Below are positions 21,111 to 32,894 of a stretch of 64,000 nt of DNA, one piece after another (the first letter of the stretch is position 1; each line of letters starts with the position of its first letter). The DNA is from Vesta saturnalis. Taxonomy: Eukaryota; Arthropoda; Insecta; Coleoptera; Lampyridae. The stretch is taken from the NCBI GenBank assembly GCA_036346205.1, contig JARFJB010000534.1:4545501-4609500 (forward strand), given 5' to 3'. The notes beneath the pieces are model-generated. The model saw nothing but the letters and a program-made list of their open reading frames with translations, had not been told where the DNA came from and did no database searches. The position numbers were made by a program, and so were the translations under genes.

Positions 21111-22744
21111 TAATAGTTTACATAGAAAACTAAGGCTGTTGCAAGTGTGATAATTAAAAAAAAAAGGTGTTACGTGATTATTACAGAAGCCTGACTGTTT
21201 TTTTTTCTAATACAAATAATACAAGTTTAATTTTAAAGCTTAAATAAAGCAAACCCTCTATTTATAAAAAAAGAGATTTATATTTTACATGTTTCTAACC
21301 CTTCCGTTTATTTTTATACAAACGTACGTTATTTATCAGATGTGATTTTTTTCACACAACAAACTCGTTACACTTCTAAATAAATCAACGAAAACGATGT
21401 TAGTAAATGTTGAACCTTCCCGCATGTTTCAGTTTTTTTTTCTACGGCTAAACTGTTAATATTAATGAGAATATTAATGAGTTTCTCGAAGTGAAAAGAG
21501 ATAGTGAAGTTCTTAAAGTAAACCAATAATAACAAATCATAATACATCTCACGAATATACAATATTGGATAAAACTAATCTAAGTTTGAAGGAAGTTCTT
21601 GAATCAACTCTCGTCATCCGATATTGTCTGAATACAAACCATAATTCAAATCGAATAATGGAAGTGTTGACGTTTGTATTTGTTACAAACCATCCGTATA
21701 CACATTTGAAATGAATTTTCAAAACTTAATCTAAAATTTATTGCAGCGACGTTTTACCACATTTCGGTTTGTTTTTTTTTACGCATTATATGATTTCGCC
21801 TATAAGTGTATCATCACAGTTTCTACAGCTTATAATCTGACGTCTTGCAATTACTTATTGAAAACGTGTCACGACAACGAGAATAATTAGAAAACAGATA
21901 TAATCATAAGTTGAAACGTATAATTTTTTAGTTGCACGATACTGGCTGAACTTGTGGGAAAAATTAAATAAAAACATAAGTGACTTTTTGTCGTGAGAAT
22001 GTAGATTAGACTTCGACCTTTGCAAAATTTAGGAGAATAATTTTAAAGGAGACTGGAATGTAATTAAAGGTGTGTCAACTTGATGTATGAATACATATTT
22101 TATACTCTTCTCACGTATTTAAACTGCCAGCTTTCCATTGGAAACTCAAGTTAAAATATTTGTAAGAAAACTTTAAAAAGTAATTATTACTTATTCGTAC
22201 TTCACGCTTTTGTGTATGTTAAGTGGGAAGGTTAAATAACAATTCATATGTAGTGAATATGTGTTCTTGTAAACAGCACGATCATAAAATTATTCACTGC
22301 ACTAATGTTAATTTGAATTGTGGGAAGCGTTATAATCAAAATGCATGCAAAAATTTAATTATTATTAATATCATCTACAAGTAATTGGAATGCTCCAAGT
22401 TTAGTAATCAAAATACGAAAGTACTATTTCAATTTTGTGTATTTTTTTGGATAAACTTTCAGAATTTCTAATTAATTTTCTATTTAGTGACAAAATCAAA
22501 GCAGATCTATAGAGTGCAAATTTTTTTATTTCAGCAGAAAAAATTGGGCATAGTAATAGTGTGCATTGGATTTCTTTATACTTATACTTATATCATTAGT
22601 TGTGTATAAATTTACTTCTTATTTATTCGAATGCTCTTTAAATTAATGTTACGTTACTTTAAAATGTTTTATTTTGTGCAAAACTGGTAATCAAGCTATC
22701 CAACCACAACTATGTGAATGAAACACAAAAACGATAATGTAAGT
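21111..22744. other. AT-rich intergenic DNA, nothing recognised
   Basis: No coding frame of note and no repeat that I can tie to another part of the window. Confidence 0.5.
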
Positions 22745-25100
22745 TAGGAATGGACACAAATGAAAGTGGAGCTTCGAACAATTTTCCTTATTGCACCTGT
22801 GAATGGAGAAAAAGACCGAGAGTGTGAGAACTTCTGGAATGATGTAGAGAACGTGTTGAACATATGTAAGCCAAGTGAAAGAGTGGTAATATTAGGAGAT
22901 ATGAATGGATGAGCGAGTGTACAGAGAGAACATACTGAACGCATTCTAGGTACGTTCAGAGATCAAAGACTCAATGAGAATGGAGAACGCCTGGTGAACA
23001 TCTGTGTGGGGAAAACCCGGTTTGTATCTTATACGTGGTTTAAACATAAAACTGGGCATATGTATACATAGCAAAGAGGCGAATCTAAAAGTATGGTTGA
23101 CTCGATAGTGTATAATGTACGAATTAGAAACCTGGTGAGAGACACAAAAGTATTGCTCGGATCGGAGTGTGGATCAGACCAGTTTTTGATTGTATCGAGA
23201 GTGTGTTTAGGGCAAAAGTGGGCCTGGAGAAGGAAAGCAAGTGTAGAGTCAACGTCCAGAATTAGCGTAGACAAAGTAGTGCGAGAATGAAATGCGCAGA
23301 TGCTGTGAATAAAGAGTGGAATGTGAATGAAAGAGTGTGGAAGGAACAAATGACGTTGAAAGTGCATGGATAAACCTGAAAAACTGTGTTGTCAATTGTG
23401 CCGAGCAGATGTCTGAAAGAACGTTTCTAGGTAGACAGAAAAAATGTGCCTGGTGGAATGAAACGGTAAAAAAGGCGGCATGTAAGATAAAAGATGCGTA
23501 CATGGCAATGATTGCTGCAAAAAATGAGACTGAAAAAGGTGATTGTATGAGGTGTACAGATTAAGAATCAAAGAAGCGAAGGAGGCAGTGAGAATAAGTA
23601 GAGAGGATGTGATGGCTGTGCAAGGAGAAGGATTTTGAGGGAAACAAAAACTTATGAAAATGGGCCAAAATACAAAACGTGACCCGAAACAGAACGCTGC
23701 AGGAGCGATGAGTACAAGCATCGAAATAGTATGGAACGACTGTGAAGTGAAATGCTGGCAAGAATATTTCGGAAAGATTTACAGTAATGAGGAAAACAAG
23801 ATGAAGGGTTAAATAAGGAATATGTAGAAGGAATGGTGAATAAAACTGAAAAGGATATGGAGATAAGTGAGGTAGAGGAAAGAGTAGGAAGGCTGAAAAA
23901 CGGTATGGAGGTGCAAAGATTATATGAAGATTGTTCAATGTATGCCTTAAGTGTAAAAACGTGCTGAATGATTGAAAGAGTGCGATCATTGCACCACTGT
24001 ATAAGGGTAAGGCGCATAAGAGCGATTGCAAGGACTACAGAGAAATAAGTTTGCTTAGTGTACCTGGTAAAGTATTTGGAAAAATACTGATGGGCAGAGT
24101 GCGAGAAACAAACTAAGATTTGGGATGTGCAGGGTGGCTTCATGCCAGGGAGAGAATGTGTTGATCAGATGGTTGCCCCCCAGCAGGTAATCGAAAAGTG
24201 TTTAAGTGTAAAAAGGAACTTGCACTGTGAGTTTATAGATCTGGAGGAAGCATATGACAGAATGAACAGGGAGAAGCTGTGGGAAATATTAAATTAATAC
24301 GACGTAAGTGAAGGTGTAATAAACGGAATAAGAGCAATATAGAACGATAGCCGAGCATGTGTTAGGATGAGAGGAGGTGAGTGAATACTTTAATATTCAG
24401 CAAGGAGTGTGCTGTCACCGTGGTTGTGCAATATATAGGTACATGGATAAATGTGTTAGGCAAGTGACAGTGCGGATGAGCTACAAACTGCTGTGAGAGC
24501 ATGGACTTAAAGATAAATGTGAACCAAACTAAAATTGTGGAGTTTAATCGGGAAGGTGAAAAGGAGAGTAGAATATTTACTCTGCAAACTGAAATTGTGG
24601 AACAAGTGCACGAGTAGATGTAGAATGTTTACTGCAGATGCTACAATGGATGGCGAGATTGGAGGAAGGGTCCATGCTGAAAGGAAAGTGTTTACAAGTA
24701 TGTGGACGATAAAGCACAGATGGTAAAACAAGAAGGGATAAGATAAAGAATGAATGTATAATGACGAAGTGTGGCAAGGAAAAGACGATAATGGATAGAT
24801 ATAAAAGTAGGACATTACGTTGGTGTGGTCACATTGAGAGGATGCGCAGCGCAAGATAACGAGGCAAATATACGTGGGTGAGGTTAGAGGTAAGGCCGGG
24901 TAAAACTTGGCTAAATGTACTAGAATGTACGATAAAAGAAAGAAAGATAAGGAGTTTTAAAAATAAAAGGACATGTCAGAGACAAAGTATCAATCTTACG
25001 GAAGCTAGGGAGAGATAGCATGGAGAAAGATTGTGAACGAAAAATAAATAAGAGGCAGGGATTGTTTTGCCTACCCCGCAAGGTAATGGCGTGAAAGTTA
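22745..25100 (+). pseudogene. Decayed non-LTR retrotransposon (endonuclease + reverse transcriptase)
   Basis: The plus strand carries, across many frameshifts, endonuclease motifs VVILGDMNG (about 22885), ENGERLVNICV, SMVDSIVYN and GSECGSDQFLIV. A linker follows with NCAEQMSERTFLGRQKK and CAWWNETVKKA (about 23390-23480). RT motifs include FIDLEEAYDRMNREKLWEIL (about 24230) and a worn GV..GC.LSPWL region near 24400. The catalytic YADD segment appears deleted: text goes from YMDKCVRQV almost directly to ADELQTAVRAW. C-terminal motifs LKINVNQTKIVEF, TADATMDGEIGGRVHAERKV and GHIERMRSARITRQIYVGEV complete the family pattern. It is a long-dead LINE, perhaps RTE-related; the clade is uncertain. It is unrelated to the jockey-like copies. 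Confidence 0.75.
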
Positions 25101-25387
25101 AGTTTTATGTTACGTACTTTCAAAATTATTCATCGAATACCTAAAATTGCCTTCAGTGTAAATTTAAAAAGACAACGTATTATGTGCGTACACATTAAAA
25201 TATTACTCCCTAATTGTATGTACAGACAGGATAGTTCAATAAGAACGCCTTGCTGAATTAATGAAACTTATGTGTCATCTTTGCTACAACTCAAAATTAT
25301 TGTCATGAATGCAGAGTGCACCAAAAATTATACTTTTCTTAAATGTAATAACCTAGTTTTTTATGTTACAAATCAAGGCGCTGCAGG

Positions 25388-26345
25388 TTCTATATGCAAC
25401 TACAAGATTGTCAAATGCAGTGTTACCGAATCATGAATTTTTCTTTAAAAACATATTCTTCTTTTAAACTGTTATATCTCTGCCACTGTTGGCCAATTTC
25501 CCTGAAAAATTTATCTTATATTGTCATAGTACATCCCGAACTATCTTTACTTTTGGATTCTATCATACAGGGTATCCAAAATTTCTCTTCGAACACCCTG
25601 TATGATCCAAAAGTAAGGAGAAATTAACGAACAATGGAAAACATGTAACAGTTTGAAAAAATACTATCTTTTAACTAAAAATTGAATGATTCTTAACGTG
25701 ACATCACTGCATTCAACAATCTTAGAAATTTGTTGTTGAACAGAGAACCTACAGAGGCTTCATTTGCTACATAAAAATCTAGAGTATTCCATTTAAGAAG
25801 AATATACTTTTTGGTATTACTCTCTTGGTACACCCTGTATTTTTGACAATCATTTTGGGTTGTAGCAAAGATAAATTTCATGAAGGAAATTTTTCCGTAA
25901 GTACAACGGTTTAGTAATTATTGACCGAAGCACGCTTATTGTACACATAAAATAAACAAATAAAACATTTTTTACTTTCGCAAGACAAGTATGACATATC
26001 CCAAAATACTATGAAGCAGTTTGAACTTCATTAAGTCCTTTTTAAATTCCAAAAACTCAAATAATGGGTTGTTTGAACGGGAGCACACATATGTACATAA
26101 AACATTAACCATTCAAGTAGAAATATAAGTTCCTGCACAAGCAGTAATTTTAATAAAATAATCTGTGAAATAAGCTAATTTCCAAATTTTTGGATGTGCC
26201 GTAACCATTTGTTCTGCCCTCAAGCTGTCGACGATGACTGCATCCAATAAATAATGTAAACCTACCAGATGGTAGGTTTGTGCTTAATACGTTAATACGC
26301 TGCGAAGTTATCGTCCTTATGCTAAAAGTAAAATTGAGTTATACA
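25388..26345 (+). repeat. Unclassified repeat, copy A with inverted left arm
   Basis: From 25598 rightward the sequence parallels 27235-27910: ACACCCTGTATGAT, ATTCCATTTAAGAA, GGTACACCCTGTAT, TTTTGGGTTGTAGCAAAGAT, ACAACGGTTTAGTAA, GAAGCAGTTTGAACTT, GCAGTAATTTTAAT, GCGAAGTTATCGTCCTTATG. Its left part (25388-25568) is a reverse complement of the same family (GGTTCTATATGCAACTACA against the AGGTGCATATAGAACC of copy B). It is noncoding. Confidence 0.7.
25546..25616. repeat. Hairpin with ACACCCTGTATGAT arms
   Basis: CTTTTGGATTCTATCATACA on the left pairs with TGTATGATCCAAAAG on the right around a loop of about 30 bases. It marks where the two opposite arms of repeat A meet. Confidence 0.75.
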
Positions 26346-27229
26346 ATTTTATACCTTTCTCAATAAGGTGTGAATAAAAGAAATGAAGCCCTATTATGTG
26401 GTCTTCAGGTATTTTCACTCAACCTATGTTAACAGTTCTCATAAAATGTGGATTGACATCGGCGTAGAAGTGTAAATCATGCCTGTGTACACCCTAAATC
26501 TTCCTCTTCTCCAACAAGAGCAAGACCCCCAATTACAGAAATGTACACTATTCTCGAAGTCTTGTGCGCCAAGTGCTTGATTTAGTTGCGTACGATTTGA
26601 ATGGAACATTATTTCACAGAAGTTTGACCTAAGCTCAACAAATCACTTACGTCTGATGTACTTCTATGTGGTCTTTAACAACCGATGCGACTACGTTAAA
26701 TTCATTCTCTTGGTTTAGCACTGGCTTCATTTTTCATGCTTCTAATCTTCTTCTAATCCTGTCGAATCTACTCATATGTTTGAAATGATCTTGCATCCGG
26801 ATCTCTCACCGTACACCTTGAAGAAGACGATTCATTAAGCATTCTCCAAGGACATAAATCATTTCAAATGATTCTTGAATTGTAAACTTCATTTTGATTG
26901 CAAATTTCTCTTTATGAACAAAGAAAATATGCAAAAGATGTCACCAAATGTTACAGAATTATACAATTAATTAGTTACACTGTCATGCCAACGGATAGTG
27001 ACTGTTTCGATTCGTTGTGTCATGCCACTTGTGATTTATCTCATTTTCTGTGTAAATTTTCGGAGAAACCTTCATATCCCAAAAGTAGGTTGAAATAAAT
27101 ACGGCAAACATGGTACTTTCTGAATGAGCACACTTTAACCTATCCAACGGCAAAATAATACACAGAAGTGTTGTATTTAAAACATTCAATTAAAATAGAA
27201 ATGAAGCTAGAGATGTTTTGAAGAGAAAT
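26346..27229. other. Spacer between two repeat copies, nothing recognised
   Basis: AT-rich, no convincing coding frame. A 66-codon frame at 26898-27098 has no recognisable content. Confidence 0.5.
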
Positions 27230-27910
27230 TTTGAACACCCTGTATGATATAATCCAAAAGTAAAAAATAGTTCAAGATGAACTAAGGCAATATTAGATTA
27301 CACGTAAATTGTTCAGAGAAATTAACAGTGGCAGAAATATAACAGAAAATCTTACAAATCTGTAGGTGCATATAGAACCTATACATAAAAAACTAGGGCA
27401 TTCCATTTAAGAAAAATATAATTTTTGGTATTACTATCTTTTGGTACACCCTGTATTCTTAATAATAATTTTGGGTTGTAGCAAAGATTACACTTAAGTT
27501 TCATTAAAAAAATTCCATAAATACAACGGTTTAGTAACAATTGACCGACGCGCGCTTATTAGACTACCCTGACAAAATTTGTTGCTTTTGCAAGAGATGT
27601 ACGGCGTATTCCCAAACACCATGAAGCAGTTTGAACTTAACTAACTCCATTTTAAATTCCAAAAAACTCAAATGGTTAAAATTTGTTTGTACGGGAGCAC
27701 TCATATATACAAAAATACTAACCAGTCAGGTTCCTACACAAGCAGTAATTTTAATATACATGATCCATGAAATAGAGCTTATGTCGAAATTTCTGGACGA
27801 TGTCATGCAATAAACAATGTAAACCTACCAGAAGGTACCATAATTGTGATTAATTACACCAAAACCTTGCGAAGTTATCGTCCTTATGCTAAAAGCACAA
27901 TTGTATTATG
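27230..27910 (+). repeat. Unclassified repeat, copy B
   Basis: Direct copy of 25598-26345 with scattered substitutions and indels. It starts near GAACACCCTGTATGAT and ends at GTTATCGTCCTTATGCTAAAAG. Its 27240-27380 part is the reverse complement of the left arm of copy A. No ORF. Confidence 0.7.
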
Positions 27911-28243
27911 CGATTTTCATACATTTCCGTTCATTTCAGAATTTTAATTTTGAATCATAAATATAATTATCCAATTTACTTACTTATTTGTTTTTATAAC
28001 AGAAAAATATTCTTAAAAAAGGTTGATCGCAGTAGCTTATAAAAAGTAAATTGCTGTAAACGTTCAAATTTCAATTCACTGCTTAAATAACTGAAATGTA
28101 AAAATTATTTTTAACCTTCATACAAACATATGTTAAAAACATGCTGTTTATAGCAATATATAAGGTATATATTAAGTATAGTAGCTAAACTTTACGCATG
28201 ATGTCTTTAATAGTATTTCTTACAGTGAAAACGAATTGAAGTT

Positions 28244-28952
28244 AAAAAGATCGATCATTTCCTGTTGTAAGTATGAATGGCTCAGTTCTTAAGTTTTCAG
28301 ACTCTATTACTCTGTTGGGTATGACTGTATCTTCAAATCTCTCATGGGTTGACCATCTTCTGTCAGCTACCAAAACAGCTGCTCGTAAAATAGACTTTTG
28401 TACAGATCTAAGCAGTACTTTACCTCTCGACAACTCCTTCTGCTGTATAAGGCCCAAATTCGGCCTCATCTGGAATATAATTCTCACCTCTGGGTTAGTG
28501 CTCCCCAATACGCTCCCAATATCGTTGATCGTATTCAAAAGAGAGCAATTAGGCTTATAAATGACCCGTCCTTAACTTGTCACATAGTCCCTTGAGCATA
28601 GAAGGATGGTTTCAGTTCTTTCTTTGTATTATCGTTATTACAACGGCTATTGTGCTACTGAATTATATTCTTTGATACCATCTCGGGCTATCTTTGCGAG
28701 AAACACTCGGTTCGCTCATTTTACATCATCAGTATGCAGTACAAATCTCCACTTGTCGTACCAAACGGGCGCAATCCACATTTTTCTACACGGCTTCTAA
28801 ACTCTGGAATGATCTCCCTAGTTCCTGTTTTCCTCTCACTTATGATATGAGAAAATTTAAGGTAGCTGTTCATAGGTATCTATTCGCAATTCATTATCCC
28901 TCTATCCATTCTCCTAAGCGTTCCTGAGTGCTTTAGCACGATAGGCCTAATT
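28244..28952 (+). mobile_element. Jockey-like LINE, truncated copy 3
   Basis: It starts within the codons of SAKKDRSFPVVSMNGSV and carries the thumb and C-terminal coding region: FSDSITLLGMTVSSNLSWVD, YRSKQYFTSRQLLLLYKAQ, IQKRAIRLINDPSLT and a tail similar to copies 1 and 2. Small deletions near 28400 and 28588 shift the frame. The 3' UTR stops after GATAGGCCTAATT, without the final TTCAGGTCCACAAT and without any A or TA tail, so the copy is cut at both ends. Confidence 0.85.
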
Positions 28953-29852
28953 GTCCAACCGGACGTGGGGCGTCGACAGTTTAACTACCTTAATGTCGTA
29001 AGTGCTTATGATGTATATATTCGGATTTTAAAATTCTAATCATAGTGCCTATGACGAATTTACCCGCGACCAGATTTTTGATGGAGACTTTAATAGTTAT
29101 GCCGAATATAGCCGCATGCAAGAGTTCATTCCCTTCAACTTTGTTGAATTGGATTAACTAAATTATTGACTCTTGACAATTTTAGCGCGATGACAAACCC
29201 GGATAGATAATATTAACTGTTATATCAAAGATTACAACTTTATATCTATCAATAATACAGAAACTGGGAGTGATGGTGACATGCCCACCCGCAACATACA
29301 AGTAAATTAGGTTAGGGGCAAGTAGACAGCATTGGCAATCTAGTATTAGAGTAAGAACTCGCAAAAGCAAGACATAAGAAATGAAGGCAACTTTCATGTC
29401 GGTGGGGCGTCTATGTTGCCGTTTGAGCGTACAATATCTAACTAGGAAACGGCTGCGATGCACCTGCGATAGAGGTATCAGTGGGTAGCCGTATAAAAAT
29501 TCGCTTACTCGCAGATGCGCATTTCAGCAAGGATATAAAAATAGAAATACTAAGAACCCGGTGGTAGGCTTGGTGTGACAAGACGATGGAATAGCCCAAG
29601 CACAGGTAACAAGAAGGCGCAGTACCCACACATTAATTAAGGACCGCTGAGGTGGAGGTAACCAAAGTAGTGTTTATAAATTTTTAATTGAATTACGATA
29701 TTCCACGCAGGGTTTTTCATATTACCTTAAAGATCCGCGAGTCTTCTTTACATTTTGTTAAGTAGTATTTCTCAAAGTAACTGCACTGTAATTACCTTAA
29801 CACTGTGATACAAACAATGCGCTTCGTGCTCATAACTTTTATTTATTATGTG
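28953..29852. other. Intergenic stretch, nothing recognised
   Basis: No coding frame with recognisable content. Slightly less AT-rich than neighbours between 29400 and 29640. Confidence 0.45.
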
Positions 29853-29854
29853 TA

Positions 29855-30634
29855 CAGGGTGGCCAACTAAGAATGCGAGGTACTGTATCTGGGAAACTAT
29901 ATATCGTAGAGGCTTGCGGAAAAAAGTTATTACTAAAACGGCCAATACAAAAACCTGGAAAATATCTTCATGTTTCTGAAATGGCCGCCAGGGGGCGTAA
30001 CTGCAATCTTGAATCTAAAAAAGTGATGTTTCTGTGAATTCTGCTATATTAACCTAGTAAAAAAATAAATGATCTTTGAAGTCGAGGATAATCTGAACTT
30101 TTTTTGTTTGGCACTTTTTGACCTATCTATAAAAATAAAGTGGTGGGGGGTATTCAAAGGTTTCCTTAAATCACCCCCCGTATCTGCGAAACGGCTAATC
30201 CGATTTCAACAAACTTGGGCGCGTTGAAAAGAGCTTTTCTTGGGCTAAAAATGTTAAAATAATTGAAGTTTTGTTAGTTTCATATGTCGTCGCTAGAGGG
30301 CTTTGTTCGCAATTCCGACAGAAACGGTCAATTTTCGCAAAAAAATTAAAATGCATTGGTATGACTTTTTTTCATGAACAAGTAGCTAAATGATGCCTAA
30401 ACAAGCTCGCGAAAACCGCATCTCGATATCTTGTTCCTAACCTAAAATATCGGCCAAAGAAGACTTTATACGAAAATACCTTAAATTGAACATTTTTTTT
30501 AACTATATTTTTCTGGAATTGTTTCTATTATGTAATTGGCCCTAAAAAGGACCGATTTAAAGGAGGAAGGTTTTTAATGCCCCCGTGAATGCTCGAAATG
30601 CTGACCATCACTCTGTGCATTGCTGAGGCCTCTT
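29855..30634 (+). repeat. Left terminal inverted repeat, about 775 bp
   Basis: Matches the reverse complement of about 32000-32773 along its length, for example GCGTAACTGCAATCTTGAAT (about 29995) and ACCGATTTAAAGGAGGAAGG (about 30550). Confidence 0.85.
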
Positions 30635-30956
30635 ATGGGTAGACAAAACTGCAGCTTCAATTTCGACTCTAAATAGGTTACCTAGAAATTGCGATTTTAA
30701 ATGTTTGTAAATTTATTCACCAGAATAAAATCACCCTTTTTGAAATTACTACAGGCAAGTAAGCAATGCTAAAAGTTATACGAAAGGCCTATTTTTTGTT
30801 TGTTTAAATGCATATTCACTATGGATATATACGAAAAATACAATTAATAGCAGCAGGCAATGGAAACAGATACCTAAACAAAAAATACATAATCCTCAAA
30901 TTGACATAGTTGTCAATACTTTCGCGTTACTTTGAGCAATTTTTGTGCTTTCAAAA

Positions 30957-32061
30957 TGCGTTTTACGAATAATGAAGCTGTTGATATGCTTGCGGTTTAT
31001 TTTGAATATCTTCAGAATGCCGCAGTGGCTAAAAGAGTTTACGCGGCTGGATATCCAAATCGACATCCTTGCGATGTAAGAGTTTACGAGCTTACGAGCC
31101 AATGGTAGTTTTCGGCCTACGTTTCAACGGCAAAGAATTGGAAGAACACAAGAAAATATTAACCGTGTACTGGGCTATATTGAAGGAAATCCTCATGTTA
31201 GCACAAGAGCATTATCCACTGAGTTGGGCATATCACGGACAACGGTTCAAAATATTTGGAAGGACCATAGGTAAGTTCTAATGGCCATCAAAATGTATAG
31301 GTATTCGTTTAAACTTTTTTAAATTACTTTAAGAATGCACCCATATATTGTCGTTTTGCATCAGGCCTTTAAAGAGGAAGATTTTGATAAAAGGTTAGAC
31401 TATTGCCATTTGATGTTAGACATGATACGCGAAAATAGATTTTTATTACAAATTCTTTGGACCGATGAAGTCACCTTCAGTAGTGACGGGAGAGTAAATC
31501 TGCACAATATGCATTATTGGTCTGCAGAAAATCCCCATTGGTTGCGTGAAGTTCAGCGCCAAGGACGTTGGAGTTTAAATGTATGGTGTGGCATACTGGG
31601 AGGCAGAATTATTAGGCCATATTTTTTCGAGCAACCCCTAAATGGCAATGTATTTCTTGACTTTTTGGCCAATCAATTACCTTTGTTGTTAGAAGATGTG
31701 CCTCTGAAACAAAGCAAAAATTGTTTTTGCAGTTGGGTAGTTGCCCAGCATATTTTGTTATTAATGTGCGAGAGCATATTAATGCAGTATTTCAACAGCG
31801 GTGGATTGGAAGAGTCTGTTCCCATGGCCTCCGCAATCGCCAGACTTAACTTGCCTCGATTTTTATTTATGGGAGCGCTTAAAGGACATCGTGTTTCGGA
31901 CTTAACCTACTACTAGAGAAGATACGAAAAACCGGATTCGTAACGCAATACGTAACATACTGAGAGCCGAAATTGAAGCTGCCGTTTTGTCTAGTCATCA
32001 AAGGCTTCAGCAATGCATACAGCGTGATGGTCAGCATTTCGAGCATTTACAGGGGCATTAA
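30957..32061 (+). pseudogene. DD41D transposase with a 63-bp intron, inactivated
   Basis: Met at 30957 begins an HTH domain (MRFTNNEAVDMLAVYFEYLQ, VYAAGYPNRHP). After a frameshift near 31090 it continues with RIGRTQENINRVLGYIEGN and TELGISRTTVQNIWKDH. The codon for Arg is split by a canonical intron (31271-31333, GTAAGT...AAG). The second exon reads MHPYIVVLHQAFKEEDFDK, the first catalytic Asp in LWTDEVTFSSDGR, YWSAENPHWL and WCGILGGRIIRPYFFEQPL. The second Asp is lost: QLGSCPAY stands where QxDGCPAH is expected. After a frameshift the third Asp is in SPDLTCLDFYLW. The tail LQQCIQRDGQHFEHLQGH ends at TAA 32059-32061, inside the right inverted repeat. Confidence 0.85.
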
Positions 32062-32773
32062 AAACCTTCCTCCTTTAAATCGGTCCTTTTTAAGGCCACA
32101 CCTTACATAATAGAAACAATTCCAGAAAATATAGTTTAAAAAAAAAAATTTAAGGGATTTTCGTATAAAGTTTTCTTTGGCCGATATTTTAGGTTAGGAA
32201 CAAGATATCGAGATGCGGATTTCGCAAGCTTGTTTAGGCATCATTTAGCTACTTGTTCATGAAAAAAAGTCATACCAATGCATTTAATTTTTTTGCGAAA
32301 ATTAACCGTTTCTGTGGGAATGTCGAACAAAGCCCTCTAGCGTCACGTGAAACTAACAAAACTTCAAATATTATAACGTTTGTAGCCCAAGAATAGCTCA
32401 TTTCAACGCGCCCAAGTTTGTTAAAATCGGCTTAGCCGTTTCGAAGATACAGGGGGTTGTTTAAGGAAACCTTTGAATACCCCCCACCACTTTATTTTTA
32501 TAGATAGGTCAAAAAGTGCCAAACATAAAAAAATCAGATTATCCTCAACTTCAAAGATCAGTTATTTTTTTATTAGGTTAATATAGCAGAATTCACAGAA
32601 ACATCACTTTTTTAGATTCAAGATTGCAGTTACGCCCCTAGTGACCATTTCAGAAACATGAAAATATTTTCCAGGTTTTGTATTGGCCGTTTTAGTAATA
32701 ACTTTTTTTCGCAAGCCACTACGACGGATAGTTTCCCAGATACAGTACCTCGCATTCTTAGTCGGCCACCCTG
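32000..32773 (-). repeat. Right terminal inverted repeat, containing the transposase C-terminus
   Basis: Reverse complement of 29855-30634. It includes the last roughly 19 codons of the transposase (32002-32061), so the left repeat holds a mirrored copy of these codons. Confidence 0.85.
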
Positions 32774-32894
32774 TAAATATGTACGAGCATCCATAAAAAC
32801 TTATACATTTAGTACCATAATGCCTACGACGAGTAATTGATTACACCCCCTATCTAGAAACGTATAGAAGCCGATAATCTTTTTGTAGGTAGTA

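Larger units (their letters stand above)
29855..32773 (+). mobile_element. DD41D element with about 775-bp terminal inverted repeats
   Basis: The element begins CAGGGTGGCCAACTAAGAAT and ends with the reverse complement ATTCTTAGTCGGCCACCCTG. TA is duplicated on both sides (29853-29854 and 32774-32775), as for all Tc1-mariner relatives. Inverted similarity continues inward to about 30634 on the left and about 32000 on the right, with small differences. This is much longer than the 20-30 bp typical of mariner. The single transposase gene on the plus strand has an intron and is now broken. Confidence 0.88.

Noticed and set aside
23029..24854. Several minus-strand frames rich in Ser, Phe, His and Leu
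   Set aside because: They mirror the purine-rich sense strand of the decayed LINE at 22745-25100 and carry no recognisable domain.
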